Shown: positions 17,289 to 26,392 of the stretch, in pieces | Position numbering within the stretch: the stretch's first letter is position 1 | Layout of the letters: each line of letters begins with the position of its first letter | Source: Actinomadura spongiicola | GTDB taxonomy: Bacteria > Actinomycetota > Actinomycetes > Streptosporangiales > Streptosporangiaceae | Assembly: GCF_003432485.1 (NCBI RefSeq) | Contig: NZ_QVNQ01000009.1 | Span: 248,001 to 312,000, forward strand | Length of the DNA stretch: 64,000 nucleotides | Reading direction: 5' to 3' | Program-made: the position numbers and the translations under genes | The notes under the pieces: generated by a model | The model's database searches: none | Told to the model about the DNA's origin: nothing | What the model saw: only the letters and a program-made list of their open reading frames with translations

Positions 17289-17304
17289 AGGCAAACGTAT
17301 GCCT
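17289..17304. promoter_or_regulatory. Operator for the second LacI regulator, site A
   Basis: AGGCAAACGTATGCCT is a 16-bp palindrome with a single off-centre mismatched pair and a central CpG. It is 64 bp upstream of the binding-protein start. Confidence 0.65.
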
Positions 17305-17416
17305 TGAGCCGCATGATAGTGAGGCGTACCACAGAAATGTCAAGGAAGAGCCCGGAATGACTGCGTCTGGAGGGCCGTGAATCCGTTGCTGCCACCAGTG
17401 CGCCATGCCATAATTG

Positions 17417-17430
17417 GGCAAACGTTCTCC
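17417..17430. promoter_or_regulatory. Operator for the second LacI regulator, site B
   Basis: GGCAAACGTTCTCC repeats the left half of site A (GGCAAACGT) with a degenerate right half. It sits immediately upstream of the lacI ribosome binding site, consistent with autorepression. Confidence 0.5.
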
Positions 17431-17444
17431 TAGAGGGGGTGGCC

Positions 17445-18473
17445 GTGAGCTCACTCGTAGACGTCGCCCAGGCGGCGGGGGTGTCGGTCTCCACCGCGTC
17501 ACGGGTGCTGACCGGATCCAGTCACCCGATCTCCGCCAAGACCCGTGCCAGGGTCATCGCCGTGGCCGAGGAGCTGGGCTACTCGCCCAGCGCGCTCGCC
17601 CGCGCGCTGGTCTCGCGCAGCAGCCGGCTGATGGGTGTGCTCGTGAGCGACATCGTCAACCCGTACTTCTCCGTCATCGCCCGCGGGGTGGACGACGTGG
17701 CCAGCCGCGCCGGTTACGTCACCATGCTGTGCAACGTCGACCGCCGCACCACCACGGAGATCACCCGGGTGCGGACCATGCGCGACTACCGCGCCGCGGG
17801 GCTGATCTTCGCGGGTAGCGGGTATGTCGACGACCCGCGTGAGCCGGAGCTCGCCAAGGCGGTCCGCCAGGCGCAGGAGCAGGGCATCCACGCCGTGTCG
17901 CTCACCGCCCGCGACATCGGGTGCCGGGTCATCGCCGCCGACGCCCGCGCCGCCGCGTACGACGTCACCGACTATCTCATCTCGCTGGGCCACCGCCGGA
18001 TCGCGTTCATCGAGGGGCCGGAGGGGATGGTCGCCACTCAGCAGCGCCGCGACGGTTTCCTCGCCTGCATGGAGAACGCCGACCTCGCCGACGGCGCGCA
18101 GTGCCTCCCCGGCGGCTTCGACTTCGAGGCCGGGCACGCCGCCGCCATGCGGCTCATCGCGCATCCGCCGCTGCCCGACGCCGTCGTCGCGGTCAACGAC
18201 GAGGCCGCGGTCGGCGCGCTCAGCGCGCTGCGGCAGGCGCACATCGACGTGCCGGGCGAGATCTCCGTGGCGGGCATCGACGACCTGCGGGTCTCCCGGT
18301 TCGTCGGCCTGACCACGGTCAGCCTCCCGCTGTACGAGATGGGCGCCATGGCGGCCCGCCACATCATCGACACTCCCCCGGAGGCCGCCGCGGGCGCCGC
18401 CGAGACCACCGTCCTGAGCCACCGGCTCATCCCCCGCGAGACCACCGCGCGGCGCCGTCCCGCCCGCGCCTGA
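17445..18473 (+). CDS. LacI-family transcriptional regulator of the ABC importer operon
   Basis: A 342-residue regulator with the helix-turn-helix VDVAQAAGVSVSTASRVLTG and a sugar-binding-protein-like effector domain. Two GTG starts exist (17439 and 17445). The second is preferred because AGAGGGGG sits at a normal distance. It is divergent from the importer/amidohydrolase operon, and two GGCAAACGT elements lie between them, so it most likely represses that operon and itself. Confidence 0.9.
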   Translation: MSSLVDVAQAAGVSVSTASRVLTGSSHPISAKTRARVIAVAEELGYSPSALARALVSRSSRLMGVLVSDIVNPYFSVIARGVDDVASRAGYVTMLCNVDRRTTTEITRVRTMRDYRAAGLIFAGSGYVDDPREPELAKAVRQAQEQGIHAVSLTARDIGCRVIAADARAAAYDVTDYLISLGHRRIAFIEGPEGMVATQQRRDGFLACMENADLADGAQCLPGGFDFEAGHAAAMRLIAHPPLPDAVVAVNDEAAVGALSALRQAHIDVPGEISVAGIDDLRVSRFVGLTTVSLPLYEMGAMAARHIIDTPPEAAAGAAETTVLSHRLIPRETTARRRPARA

Positions 18474-18507
18474 CCCCTGGCGGGACGCCCGCGACGGCGA
18501 ACGAAGA

Positions 18508-18547
18508 AAGTCATGCCCCGCCGACTGTCGTCGGCGGGGCATGACTT
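18508..18547. terminator. Strong terminator hairpin
   Basis: A perfect 17-bp stem, AAGTCATGCCCCGCCGA with TCGGCGGGGCATGACTT, around a 6-nt loop, 35 bp after the lacI stop and upstream of the convergent secreted-protein gene. Confidence 0.85.
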
Positions 18548-18632
18548 GCGCTGTGCGGCCGATCAGCGTCGCAAGGATCCGTGATGACGGTCCCGGCTCA
18601 CTCCCGACCGCGAACCCCTCGCGGAGCCGGGA

Positions 18633-19481
18633 TCAGCCCTGGCCGTGTCCCGCGGTCAGAGGGTGGTTCTGCACCTGCTCCTGGTTCAGCTCCTGAACCT
18701 GGCTCGGCGCCTCCCCCTGGCTCGGGCTCTTCTCCTGGGCCGTGGGCTGGTTCTGCGCCTGCGGCTGAGCCGCGGCCTCAGGCTGGGCCTGAGCGGCCTC
18801 CGGCTGAGCGGCCTCCGGCTGAGCGGCCTCGGGCTGAGCGGCCTCGGCCTCCTGCTGAGCCGCCGGCTGCTCGTGAGCGACCGGCTGAGCCGCGGCCTCA
18901 GGCTTGTTCTGCGCCTGCGGCTGGGCCGCGGCCTCGGCCTGCTCCTGAGCGGTCGGCTGAGCCGCGGCCTCGGGCTGGGCCTGCGCCGCCTCCGGCTGGG
19001 CCGCCTCGGGCTGAGCCGCCTCGGCCTCTTCCTCGGCGGCCGGCTGAGCCGCGGCCTCAGGCTTGTTCTGCGCCTGCTGCTGAGCCGCGGCCTCGGGCTG
19101 GGCCTGCGCCTCGGGCTGGGCCGCGGCCTCGCCCTTGGCCTCTTCCTGGGCGCCGGCCTGGCCGCCGCCCTCTTCCTCACCCTGGTCCTGCTCCGGGCCC
19201 TCGACCTCGATGGTGACCGGGCCGATGTTCTTCCCGTGCACGGACTGCTTGATGGGACCGGTCTTGACCGGCTTGTTCCCCAGGTTCACCTTGGCGTGCG
19301 GCGAACCGGCGACCTGGCTGAAGTTGAGGTCCCCCGGGCCCTGCTCGATGATGTACTGCGGCCCGACGTTGATGTTGATGTCGGTGGGCTTCCCGCCGTC
19401 CGCGGACGCAGCGGGAACCGCCAGAAGGCTGGCGCCGATGACCATGCCGGTCACCGCCGCCGCCCGAGCGATGCGTTTCAT
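18633..19481 (-). CDS. Secreted alanine/glutamine/proline/glutamate-rich repeat protein
   Basis: A 282-residue exported protein. The signal peptide (MKRIARAAAV... cleaved after AASA near residue 27) is followed by a short folded-looking region of about 75 residues (DININVGPQYIIEQGPGD ...). About 170 residues of low-complexity AQPEAAQPEA-type repeats come next, ending in a Q/N/H-rich tail. No anchor or catalytic motif is visible. GGGGGAG precedes the ATG at 19481. It might be a surface spacer or intrinsically disordered secreted polymer; function is unknown. Codon use stays actinobacterial, so it is a real gene rather than a repeat artefact. Confidence 0.8.
   Translation of the reverse strand: MKRIARAAAVTGMVIGASLLAVPAASADGGKPTDININVGPQYIIEQGPGDLNFSQVAGSPHAKVNLGNKPVKTGPIKQSVHGKNIGPVTIEVEGPEQDQGEEEGGGQAGAQEEAKGEAAAQPEAQAQPEAAAQQQAQNKPEAAAQPAAEEEAEAAQPEAAQPEAAQAQPEAAAQPTAQEQAEAAAQPQAQNKPEAAAQPVAHEQPAAQQEAEAAQPEAAQPEAAQPEAAQAQPEAAAQPQAQNQPTAQEKSPSQGEAPSQVQELNQEQVQNHPLTAGHGQG
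18770..19130. repeat. Degenerate coding repeat (AQPEA units)
   Basis: Short direct repeats of the GAGGCCGCTCAGCC type, on the minus strand, encode the A/Q/P/E stretch of the secreted protein. The unit is about 5 codons, with duplicated longer blocks around 18780-18840 and 18975-19020. Length variation by slippage is likely. Confidence 0.65.
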
Positions 19482-20289
19482 TGTATCTCCCCCGTTTTTT
19501 CGAGTCGCGTTTTCACACTGCGACGAACTGATCATAACAAGCCCGCGCAAGAGGTCACCCGGGGGTGGGTGGGTCGCCGTGTCGCGGCAGTTCCATTTCA
19601 CGAAATGCTCGCATCGCCGTGCATTTTACCAATGGGGTATCGCGTCCGAAATGCCGTCCACGGCGGAGCATCGTTATGGCGTGATCCGGGTGCTTTGCGG
19701 CGGGCTGGACGGGCCGCCTTATACCAGATCACCGGCCATGGACCCACGACACGCGCGGCCCCGTGACCGGCGATCACCGTACCGAGCTCCGCCGTCCGAT
19801 AATCCGGCGTGACGTGCGTGGCACATATGGGGGGTGATGCCACTATCTGTGGCCTGTGGTGTGATTTTTCTGGCGGCGACAGGGAAATTACACTTCGCTC
19901 TGTACCGACTCATTTCGACGAACCACCCACCGCCATTCAGGACCTGTCCTGGGCGAGCGGGACGCTCATCGCGGGCGCCACGGCGCTTTACGGCCTCGCG
20001 TCCGTTTTCTACTCCGCGGACTTTATGTCGGTCGCGTCTGTGACCACGAAGGAGATTTCGATCTGCTTCCGGTCTCGTCGAGCCGCCTTCCGCTGAACGC
20101 CAGGTGTCCCCGGGGCGAGACGGTCGCCGAGATCCTGCCGGGCCGGATCAACCCGACGCTTCTCGGCATGGCCCTGCGCACGGGGACTGCACGAAGATGA
20201 GGCTGACTCAACCTTGTGGCCCGATAAGTCCGCCCCCTGGGCGCCCGGCGGGCGGGCCCAGGGGGCGGCGAGCATACGGGACGCGGAGC
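19482..20289. other. Gene-poor intergenic stretch
   Basis: About 800 bp without a convincing gene and with lower GC than its surroundings. The part just right of 19481 must hold the promoter of the secreted-protein gene. A possible coding remnant at its right end is listed separately. Confidence 0.5.
20024..20200 (+). pseudogene. Possible coding remnant
   Basis: A 58-codon open stretch whose last 40 codons have high GC at third positions and a protein-like composition (RGETVAEILPGRINPTLLG) before a TGA at 20198-20200. There is no plausible start and no recognised family. It may be the 3' end of a decayed gene, or chance. Confidence 0.2.
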
Positions 20290-21267
20290 CTACGGGCCCT
20301 CGGGGTCGACGATGTCGCGGTCGACCCAGAACGGGTCCATCAGCTCGCGCAGCCGCTCGGCACCGACGCGGTCCAGGACGTCCAGCGCCGCGATGTTGTC
20401 CTTGAGCTGCTGCAGGCTCGTGGAGCCGAACAGGACGGTGCTGGTGGACGGGTGGGTGAGGGTGAACGCGATGCACAGCTGCGCGGGCGTCGCGTCGAGG
20501 TCCGCCGCGAGCGTGGCGAGGCCCTTCGCGGCCTCCTGGATGCGCGGGCGGATGTCGCCGGGGTCGCGGCCGATCTGCCGCGACTCGCCGGACTTGCCGG
20601 CCAGGATGCCGCCCTCAAGGACGTCCGACGCCTGAAGGGACACGCCCTCGGCGAAGACGGCCGCCCACGGTTCCCCGTCGGGGATGGCACGCCGGCACGG
20701 GCTGTACTTCAGCTGCGCGAGCTGCGGGCCCGGCGAACCGGCCGCCAGGGCGTGCTCGCGGATCGTCCGGATGGCGGTCGCCGACCAGTTGTTGACGCCC
20801 CAGCAGCCGAGCAGGCCCTCCTTCTCCAGCGCGGCGAGGTCCTCGGCGAGCCGCTTGAGGTCCAGGTCGTCGCTGCGGATGTCGCCGAGGACGGCGACGT
20901 CCGCGTGCTCGGCGCCGACGCGGAACAGCGCGTTGGTGAGCTGGTCGCGCATCGACTGCTCGGGGTAGCCCTCCAGCCACAGCTTGGTGGACAGCAGGTA
21001 CTCGTCGCGGGCGACCCCGGCGGCGCGGACCATCGCGGAGAACAGCACGTCGGTGAACACCGGCGGGGTGACGCCCGGGATCCCGTAGACGGCGACGTCG
21101 AACAGGTTGATGCCGGAGTCGATGGCGTGCCGCAGCATCTTCACGGCGTCGCCGAAGTCCATCCGGTCGTAGGTGTGCCAGGAGCCGAGGGACAGCACGG
21201 ACGTCTGCGGGCCCGCCGTGCCGAGGCGGCGGTGGGGGACCTTCCGGTCGGGGGTCTCAGAAACCAC
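20290..21267 (-). CDS. Aldo/keto reductase family protein lacking the tetrad His
   Basis: A 325-residue AKR barrel starting at the GTG at 21267. Asp and Tyr of the tetrad are in LFDVAVYG and the Lys in STKLWL. The usual His position (DxxxxH) reads ADVAVLGD, so Gly replaces His. The C-terminal cofactor-binding part (TVLFGSTSLQQLKDNIAAL) is intact. It is the last gene of the operon that starts at 28085 with the importer. A paralogue with the same substitution lies at 29656-30669. NADPH-dependent reduction of an enone or imine is possible, since AKRs without this His are known to reduce C=C bonds. Confidence 0.85.
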   Translation of the reverse strand: MVSETPDRKVPHRRLGTAGPQTSVLSLGSWHTYDRMDFGDAVKMLRHAIDSGINLFDVAVYGIPGVTPPVFTDVLFSAMVRAAGVARDEYLLSTKLWLEGYPEQSMRDQLTNALFRVGAEHADVAVLGDIRSDDLDLKRLAEDLAALEKEGLLGCWGVNNWSATAIRTIREHALAAGSPGPQLAQLKYSPCRRAIPDGEPWAAVFAEGVSLQASDVLEGGILAGKSGESRQIGRDPGDIRPRIQEAAKGLATLAADLDATPAQLCIAFTLTHPSTSTVLFGSTSLQQLKDNIAALDVLDRVGAERLRELMDPFWVDRDIVDPEGP

Positions 21268-21281
21268 GGTGGGGGGTGTCC

Positions 21282-22388
21282 TTATCGGTTGGGGTTGATG
21301 ACGGCCTTGACCTGCTCCAGCCGCGACATCGACGCGAGGGCGGCGGACGCGCCGGCGAGGCCGTCCGGCTGACCGAACAGGTCGTCCCAGGCGAAGCGGT
21401 CCTGGAACCGGCGCAGGAACTCGATCGAGCGGTACAGGTCGCCGACGTCGCCGTTCAGCGAGCCGAGCACGTCCAGCTGCTTGCCCATGATCGCGCCGAG
21501 GGCGAGCGGCTCCGTCTGGAACCCGGTGCTGCCGACGATGACGAACCGGCCGCCGAACGCGGCCATCCCGATGGCCTCGGCGCCGACGCCCGGCGCGCCC
21601 GCGAGGTCGAGGACGAGTTCGGCGCCCCGTCCCTGCGTGGCCTCCATGACCGCGGCGACCCGGGAGTCGGCGTCGCCGTCGAGCCCGATGGTCAGGTCCG
21701 CGCCGAACCGCCGGGCGAGCTCGCGGCGCGCGTCCGGCGCGCCGATCGTGATGACCTTGCCGGCGCCCGACACGCTGGCCACGGCCGTCGCGACGATGCC
21801 GAGCGCGCCCGCGCCCTGCACCACGACCGTCGATCCGGGCCGCACTCCCCCGGCCCGCTCGAAGGCGTGCAGGACGGTCTTGACCGCGCAGCCCGCCGAC
21901 GCCGCCCAGGTGTCCTTCACGTCGTCCGGAAGGACGAGCTTCAACGCGCCCGGCGTCACGTAGTTGTGCCCGGCGAGGCCGCCCGTCGCGTACGGGGGGC
22001 GGTCGGCGCGCTGCAGGAAGCCGTAGCCGCGCTGCGAGCACGCGACGGGGTTGCGCAGGATGGTGCACCCGTAGCAGCTCCCGCACACCGACTCCGACCA
22101 GCCGATGCGGTCGCCGACCTTGACGTCCTGGCCGAGCGCGTCACGGGTGCCGGGGCCGACCGCGCAGACGGTGCCGATCATCTCGTGGCCGAGGACGATC
22201 GGCAGCATCTCCGGGAACGTCATGGCGCCGGACCACAGGTGCACGTCCGTCGCGCACAGCGTGGCGCAGTCGACCCGCACGACCGCCGCGCCGGGTTCGC
22301 ACTCGGCGGGAAGCGGCAGCTCCTCGATGCTCAGGTCCTCGCCGTGCTCGCGGAGCACGGCCGCCCTGGTGGTGGTCGGATGACCCAT
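21282..22388 (-). CDS. Zinc-dependent alcohol dehydrogenase (MDR family)
   Basis: A 368-residue medium-chain dehydrogenase. The catalytic zinc ligands (CATLCATD, GHEMIG) and structural zinc cysteines (SVCGSCYGC plus a later Cys in NPVAC) are visible, as is the Rossmann loop VQGAGALGIVA. It should oxidise an alcohol of the imported substrate. It sits 14 bp upstream of the AKR gene and downstream of livH in the same operon. Confidence 0.88.
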   Translation of the reverse strand: MGHPTTTRAAVLREHGEDLSIEELPLPAECEPGAAVVRVDCATLCATDVHLWSGAMTFPEMLPIVLGHEMIGTVCAVGPGTRDALGQDVKVGDRIGWSESVCGSCYGCTILRNPVACSQRGYGFLQRADRPPYATGGLAGHNYVTPGALKLVLPDDVKDTWAASAGCAVKTVLHAFERAGGVRPGSTVVVQGAGALGIVATAVASVSGAGKVITIGAPDARRELARRFGADLTIGLDGDADSRVAAVMEATQGRGAELVLDLAGAPGVGAEAIGMAAFGGRFVIVGSTGFQTEPLALGAIMGKQLDVLGSLNGDVGDLYRSIEFLRRFQDRFAWDDLFGQPDGLAGASAALASMSRLEQVKAVINPNR

Positions 22389-22448
22389 CTTTCCTCTTTC
22401 TTCTCCTGGGGGACGGCCCCCAGGCCCCCCGGAAGGGCTCGTTGTTCG

Positions 22449-23321
22449 TTACCTGCTGTGCGCGGTGTCCCAGACCTCGCGGCGGCTGCGCCACCACAGG
22501 AGCACGAGGATCACCAGGAAGGGCACGACGCCCTGGTACTTCTGGATCGAGTCCAGGGAGGACGACATGCCCTCCAGGCAGCCCACGATGAGACCGCCCG
22601 CGAGCGTCAGCGGCAGGTTGCGGAACGCGCCGACCATCGCCACCGCCAGGGCGGTGCTGATCAGGCCGGCCAGCGCGCCGAAGTCGCTGCCGAGCCGGGG
22701 CGCGACCAGCACGATCACCAGCATGGTGATGGCGCCGACCCCGGCCCAGACCCCGACGGCGAGCCGCGGCGCGGGGATGCCGACGACCTCGGCGGTGCCC
22801 GGCCGCTCCGACAGCGCCTGCAGCTTCAGGCCGAGGCGGGTGCGGGTCAGCATGAGCCCGACGCCCAGGGTGATGAGCACCGCGAACGCGAGCGACACCA
22901 GCACCGACTGGGGGACGACGACGCCGCCGACCGTGAACACGGGGTCGTCGAACGGGTTCGGGAACTGGCGGGCGCCGGTGGTGTTGCCGCCGAACAGCCG
23001 CAGCCCGAGCGCGGTCAACGCCACGTACAGCGCCACCGTGACGGCGGCCTTGGTGCCCTCGCGGTGCCCCGCGAACCAGCGGACGAGCGCCGCGCCGAAC
23101 ACACCGGACAGCAGCGCGGCGGTGGCGGCGCCGATCAGCAGGGCGAGCCAGACGTTCAGTCCCTCGTCGGTGAGCGTCACCATCACGAAGGCGCCCATGG
23201 CGCCGACGGCCGTCATCGCGAAGTTGACCACGGCGACGAGCCGGTAGGTCAGCACGACGCACAGGCCGAGCAGGGCGTAACCGCCGCCGCTGGTCAGCCC
23301 GGCGATCACAGAGTTGAGCAT
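22449..23321 (-). CDS. livH: Branched-chain amino acid-type ABC permease (LivH-like)
   Basis: A 290-residue polytopic membrane protein with about eight hydrophobic segments. The family start VIAGLTSGGGYALLGLCVVL and the conserved GLKLQALSERPGTAEVVGI cytoplasmic loop are present. It pairs with the fused permease-ATPase encoded upstream. Liv-type importers in catabolic clusters often carry aromatic acids or amides instead of amino acids, which fits this location. Confidence 0.88.
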   Translation of the reverse strand: MLNSVIAGLTSGGGYALLGLCVVLTYRLVAVVNFAMTAVGAMGAFVMVTLTDEGLNVWLALLIGAATAALLSGVFGAALVRWFAGHREGTKAAVTVALYVALTALGLRLFGGNTTGARQFPNPFDDPVFTVGGVVVPQSVLVSLAFAVLITLGVGLMLTRTRLGLKLQALSERPGTAEVVGIPAPRLAVGVWAGVGAITMLVIVLVAPRLGSDFGALAGLISTALAVAMVGAFRNLPLTLAGGLIVGCLEGMSSSLDSIQKYQGVVPFLVILVLLWWRSRREVWDTAHSR

Positions 23322-23379
23322 CGGATTCCTCCGGGTGGGGCCGGACGCGCGGCGGGCCGCGCGTCCGGCTGCGTACCGG

Positions 23380-24546
23380 CTACTTCTTGGGGGCGGGGAC
23401 GGTGAAGCCGCCGGGAAGGACCTTCCAGGCGCCGTTCTCCGCCTTGACGAACTGGCTGCCCTTGATCGGGTTGTGCTCGTTGCCCGGGCCGAACACGTAC
23501 GGGGTACCGACCATCGGGTAGTTGATCGGCTTCATCTCCTTGAACGCCTTGGTCACCGACTCGCGGGTGATGTCGCCCTTGATGCCCTTGAGGACCTGGA
23601 CGACGACGTCCGCCGACATGACGGCGCCCTGGCTGAACGCGGTCTTCTGGATGTTGTTCGACGTGACGATCTTCGACCAGCGGTCGTTGCCCGGCAGCGT
23701 CGGGTCGGTGTACGGCTGCCACTCGGTGCCCGCGTAGGCGTTCATGTCCGGCGGGATCACCTTGGCGTTGGCGTCGCTGTAGCTGTTGGCCGCGAGGATG
23801 AAGTCGACCTTCTGCATGCCCTGCGTCTTGGCCTGCTGGAACCACGGTCCGACGGTCGCGTTGTAGGCCACGGCCTGGCAGCCGGCGTTCTTGATCGCCA
23901 CCAGGTAGCGGGTCGGGTCGCCCTGGCCGACCGCGAGGTTCTTGTGCGCCAGGGTCTTGCCGGTGAGCTTCTCCCACTCCTTGATGGCGTTCTCGATGCC
24001 GCCGCCGCTGCCGGGCAGCACGGTGTAGGCGATACAGACCTTGTCGTGCTTCAGCGTCTCGGACGCGTAGTACAGCATCGCCGTGGTCAGCGTGTACGGA
24101 CCGGGGTTCACCGGCGCGATGTTCGGGCTGGTGAAGCAGGCCGGGTCCACGCCGATGGCCGGAACCGAGACGATCTTCTCCTTGGAGTAGGTCGCGCGGT
24201 TGACGCCGCAGTCGACGGCGCTGGACGAACCCGCCAGCGCGACGACGTTCTCCGACTTGATCAGCTGGCGGGCGGCCTGGCTGGACCGCGCCGGGTCCAT
24301 GGCGTCGTCCTTGCTGACCAGTTCGATCTTGCGGCCGTTGATGCCGCCCGCGGCGTTGACCTCGTCGAAGACGGCCTTGACGGCCTTGGGCACCTCGGGG
24401 GTCTGGAACAGCCCGGTGATGCCGTTGATGGCTCCGATCTTGATCGGTCCGTCGGACCCGCCGGAGTCCGAGCAGCCGGAGGCGACGGAGAGGGCGAGCG
24501 CGGCCGCTGCCGCGATCGCGGAGGTGCGAACGAAAGTGCGTTTCAT
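23380..24546 (-). CDS. livK: Branched-chain amino acid-type substrate-binding lipoprotein (LivK-like)
   Basis: A 388-residue solute-binding protein with a lipoprotein signal (ALALSVASGC, lipid Cys near residue 25) and the periplasmic-binding-protein type I fold start IKIGAINGITGLF. It has three further cysteines in the mature part that could form disulfides. It lies between livH and the livMG fusion gene. The ligand is unknown; the surrounding enzymes suggest an aromatic compound. Confidence 0.9.
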   Translation of the reverse strand: MKRTFVRTSAIAAAAALALSVASGCSDSGGSDGPIKIGAINGITGLFQTPEVPKAVKAVFDEVNAAGGINGRKIELVSKDDAMDPARSSQAARQLIKSENVVALAGSSSAVDCGVNRATYSKEKIVSVPAIGVDPACFTSPNIAPVNPGPYTLTTAMLYYASETLKHDKVCIAYTVLPGSGGGIENAIKEWEKLTGKTLAHKNLAVGQGDPTRYLVAIKNAGCQAVAYNATVGPWFQQAKTQGMQKVDFILAANSYSDANAKVIPPDMNAYAGTEWQPYTDPTLPGNDRWSKIVTSNNIQKTAFSQGAVMSADVVVQVLKGIKGDITRESVTKAFKEMKPINYPMVGTPYVFGPGNEHNPIKGSQFVKAENGAWKVLPGGFTVPAPKK

Positions 24547-24610
24547 CGAGTGGACCTAGTTTCGCGGGGATGGGGATGGGATGGACGACGGAATCCGCTC
24601 CAGATTCCGT

Positions 24611-26392
24611 TCAGGTCGCCGGGACGTCCGCGGCGCCGAGATAGGCGGCCCGGACGGCGGGGTCCTCCAGGACCTCGCCGGTGGGGCCGCTGGCGATGAC
24701 ATTGCCGAAGTCCAGGACGGTCACCTGCTCACAGACCGCCTGAACGAGCTCCATGTCGTGTTCGACCAGCAGGATCGAGACCCCGAAGCGCTCGGGGACC
24801 TCCGCAAGCCTGGCGCCGAGCGTGAGCGACTCGGCCGCGGACTGCCCGGCGGCGGGCTCGTCCAGCAGCGCCACCTTCGGCCGTGCCGCGATCGCGGCCG
24901 CGACGTCGAGCAGCCGGCGGGTTCCGGCGTCCACGATGGACACCGGCACCTGCCCGGGCGGGCAGCCGAAGAACTCCAGCAGCTCGTCCGCCTCGGCGCG
25001 CGACAGCCGCCGCCCCGCGCCGATCGTCAGGTACTCGTACTGGCTCAGCTCCGGCGCGATGGCCGTCGTCTGGAAGGTGCGGCGCAGCCCGAGGGTGGCC
25101 CGCTTGTTCGGGGAGAGACGGTCCAGCTGACGCCCGTCCAGCGCCACCGCGCCCTCGCAGCGGACGAAGCCGCTGACCGCCGCGATGAACGTGGACTTGC
25201 CCGCGCCGTTCGGGCCGATGAGCCCGACGACACCGCCCTCGGGGACGGTCACGTCGACGCCGTTGAGCGCGACGACCTCCCCGAACTTGACGGTCAGGCC
25301 CTGCACGGTCAGCAGCGGCTTGGCGTCCCCGACGGGTCGCCGCGCGGGCACCTCGGCGAGCGCGGCGGCGGCCGCCTCCACCTGCGCCTCCGCCTGCGCG
25401 GTGGCGCTCTCGCCCTCCGCGTCCTTGGCGTCCTCGGCCGCCTTCAGCAGTTTGCGGGCGTCGACCTCCCGCTTTCGCAGGCGGGTCATGTCGGTCTGGC
25501 TCAGCCCGCTGCGCAGCGCGAGCAGGGCGCCGACGCCGAACAGCACGCCGCCGAAGTCCTGCGGCAGGGAGATCTTCTCCATCAGCGTCCCCATCAGCGC
25601 GCCGAACACGCCGCCGATCACCGCGCCCTCGGGGTGGTGCGGGCCGATCATGACGGCGACGGCGAACAGCGCCAGGGACTGGCCCATCGCGAAGTTCTGC
25701 GGGACCACCAGGCTGAGCTGCCCGACCAGGAGCCCGCCGCCGATGCCGGCGACGAACGCGCTGATCGCGAAGGCGGCGAGCTTGCTGCGCGCCACCGAGA
25801 TGCCGTGGGCGGCGGCGGCCCGCTCGGAGTGCCGCAGCTCGTACCACGACAGCCCGAGCCGGGTCTTGCCGATGATGCCGAGCCCGATGGCCAGCACGGT
25901 GAACACGATCACCGTGAAGACGAAGTAGCCGCCGTCGGTGTCGAACGGCGCCGGCCGGTCCAGCATGACCAGGTCCTTGGCGCCGGGGAACGGGTTCACG
26001 TTCAGCACGATGTCGGTGGACACCGCGAACCCGAACGTCACCACGGCCAGGTTGACGCCGCGGATCCGTAGCGCGGGCAGTCCGATCGCGACGCCGACGG
26101 GCACCGCGGCGAGGCCGCCGAGCAGCAGCCACAGGAAGAAGCCGCCCGGCGCCTCCGCGACGTTCAGCCGCAGCACGACCCACGCGCCGATCGCCGCGAA
26201 CGACATCTGGCACAGCGACATGACGCCGGCCCGGCCGACGATCACGCCGAAGCTCAGCATGATCACCGCGCTGATCGCGGCGCTGATCGCCAGATAGATC
26301 CAGTACGGCGGCAGCACCGCCGGGAGCAGCGCGCACGCGAGGATCGCGGCACCGACCCCGGTGCCGAGACCCCGCTTGTCAACCAGGTTCAT
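24611..26392 (-). CDS. Fused Liv-type ABC permease-ATPase (LivM-LivG)
   Basis: A 593-residue fusion. Roughly residues 1-305 are a LivM permease with the IRGVNLAVVTFGFA motif. Residues 310-355 form a charged, alanine-rich, probably coiled linker. From about residue 360 there is a LivG ATPase with Walker A GPNGAGKST. The signature segment is unusual: the region that normally carries LSGGQ reads DAGTRRLLDVAAAIAARPKV, so the canonical signature is not obvious, while Walker B (VALLDEPAAG) and the switch His (LVEHDM) are intact. It overlaps livF by ATGA. Confidence 0.88.
   Translation of the reverse strand: MNLVDKRGLGTGVGAAILACALLPAVLPPYWIYLAISAAISAVIMLSFGVIVGRAGVMSLCQMSFAAIGAWVVLRLNVAEAPGGFFLWLLLGGLAAVPVGVAIGLPALRIRGVNLAVVTFGFAVSTDIVLNVNPFPGAKDLVMLDRPAPFDTDGGYFVFTVIVFTVLAIGLGIIGKTRLGLSWYELRHSERAAAAHGISVARSKLAAFAISAFVAGIGGGLLVGQLSLVVPQNFAMGQSLALFAVAVMIGPHHPEGAVIGGVFGALMGTLMEKISLPQDFGGVLFGVGALLALRSGLSQTDMTRLRKREVDARKLLKAAEDAKDAEGESATAQAEAQVEAAAAALAEVPARRPVGDAKPLLTVQGLTVKFGEVVALNGVDVTVPEGGVVGLIGPNGAGKSTFIAAVSGFVRCEGAVALDGRQLDRLSPNKRATLGLRRTFQTTAIAPELSQYEYLTIGAGRRLSRAEADELLEFFGCPPGQVPVSIVDAGTRRLLDVAAAIAARPKVALLDEPAAGQSAAESLTLGARLAEVPERFGVSILLVEHDMELVQAVCEQVTVLDFGNVIASGPTGEVLEDPAVRAAYLGAADVPAT

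Noticed and set aside
18645..19766. Plus-strand open frame of 373 codons over the repeat protein
   Set aside because: Leu/Arg/Gly-rich antisense shadow of the repeat; no signal, start site or family.
19809..20096. 95-codon plus-strand frame in the intergenic stretch
   Set aside because: Weak codon bias and no recognisable domain; the hydrophobic stretch looks accidental.
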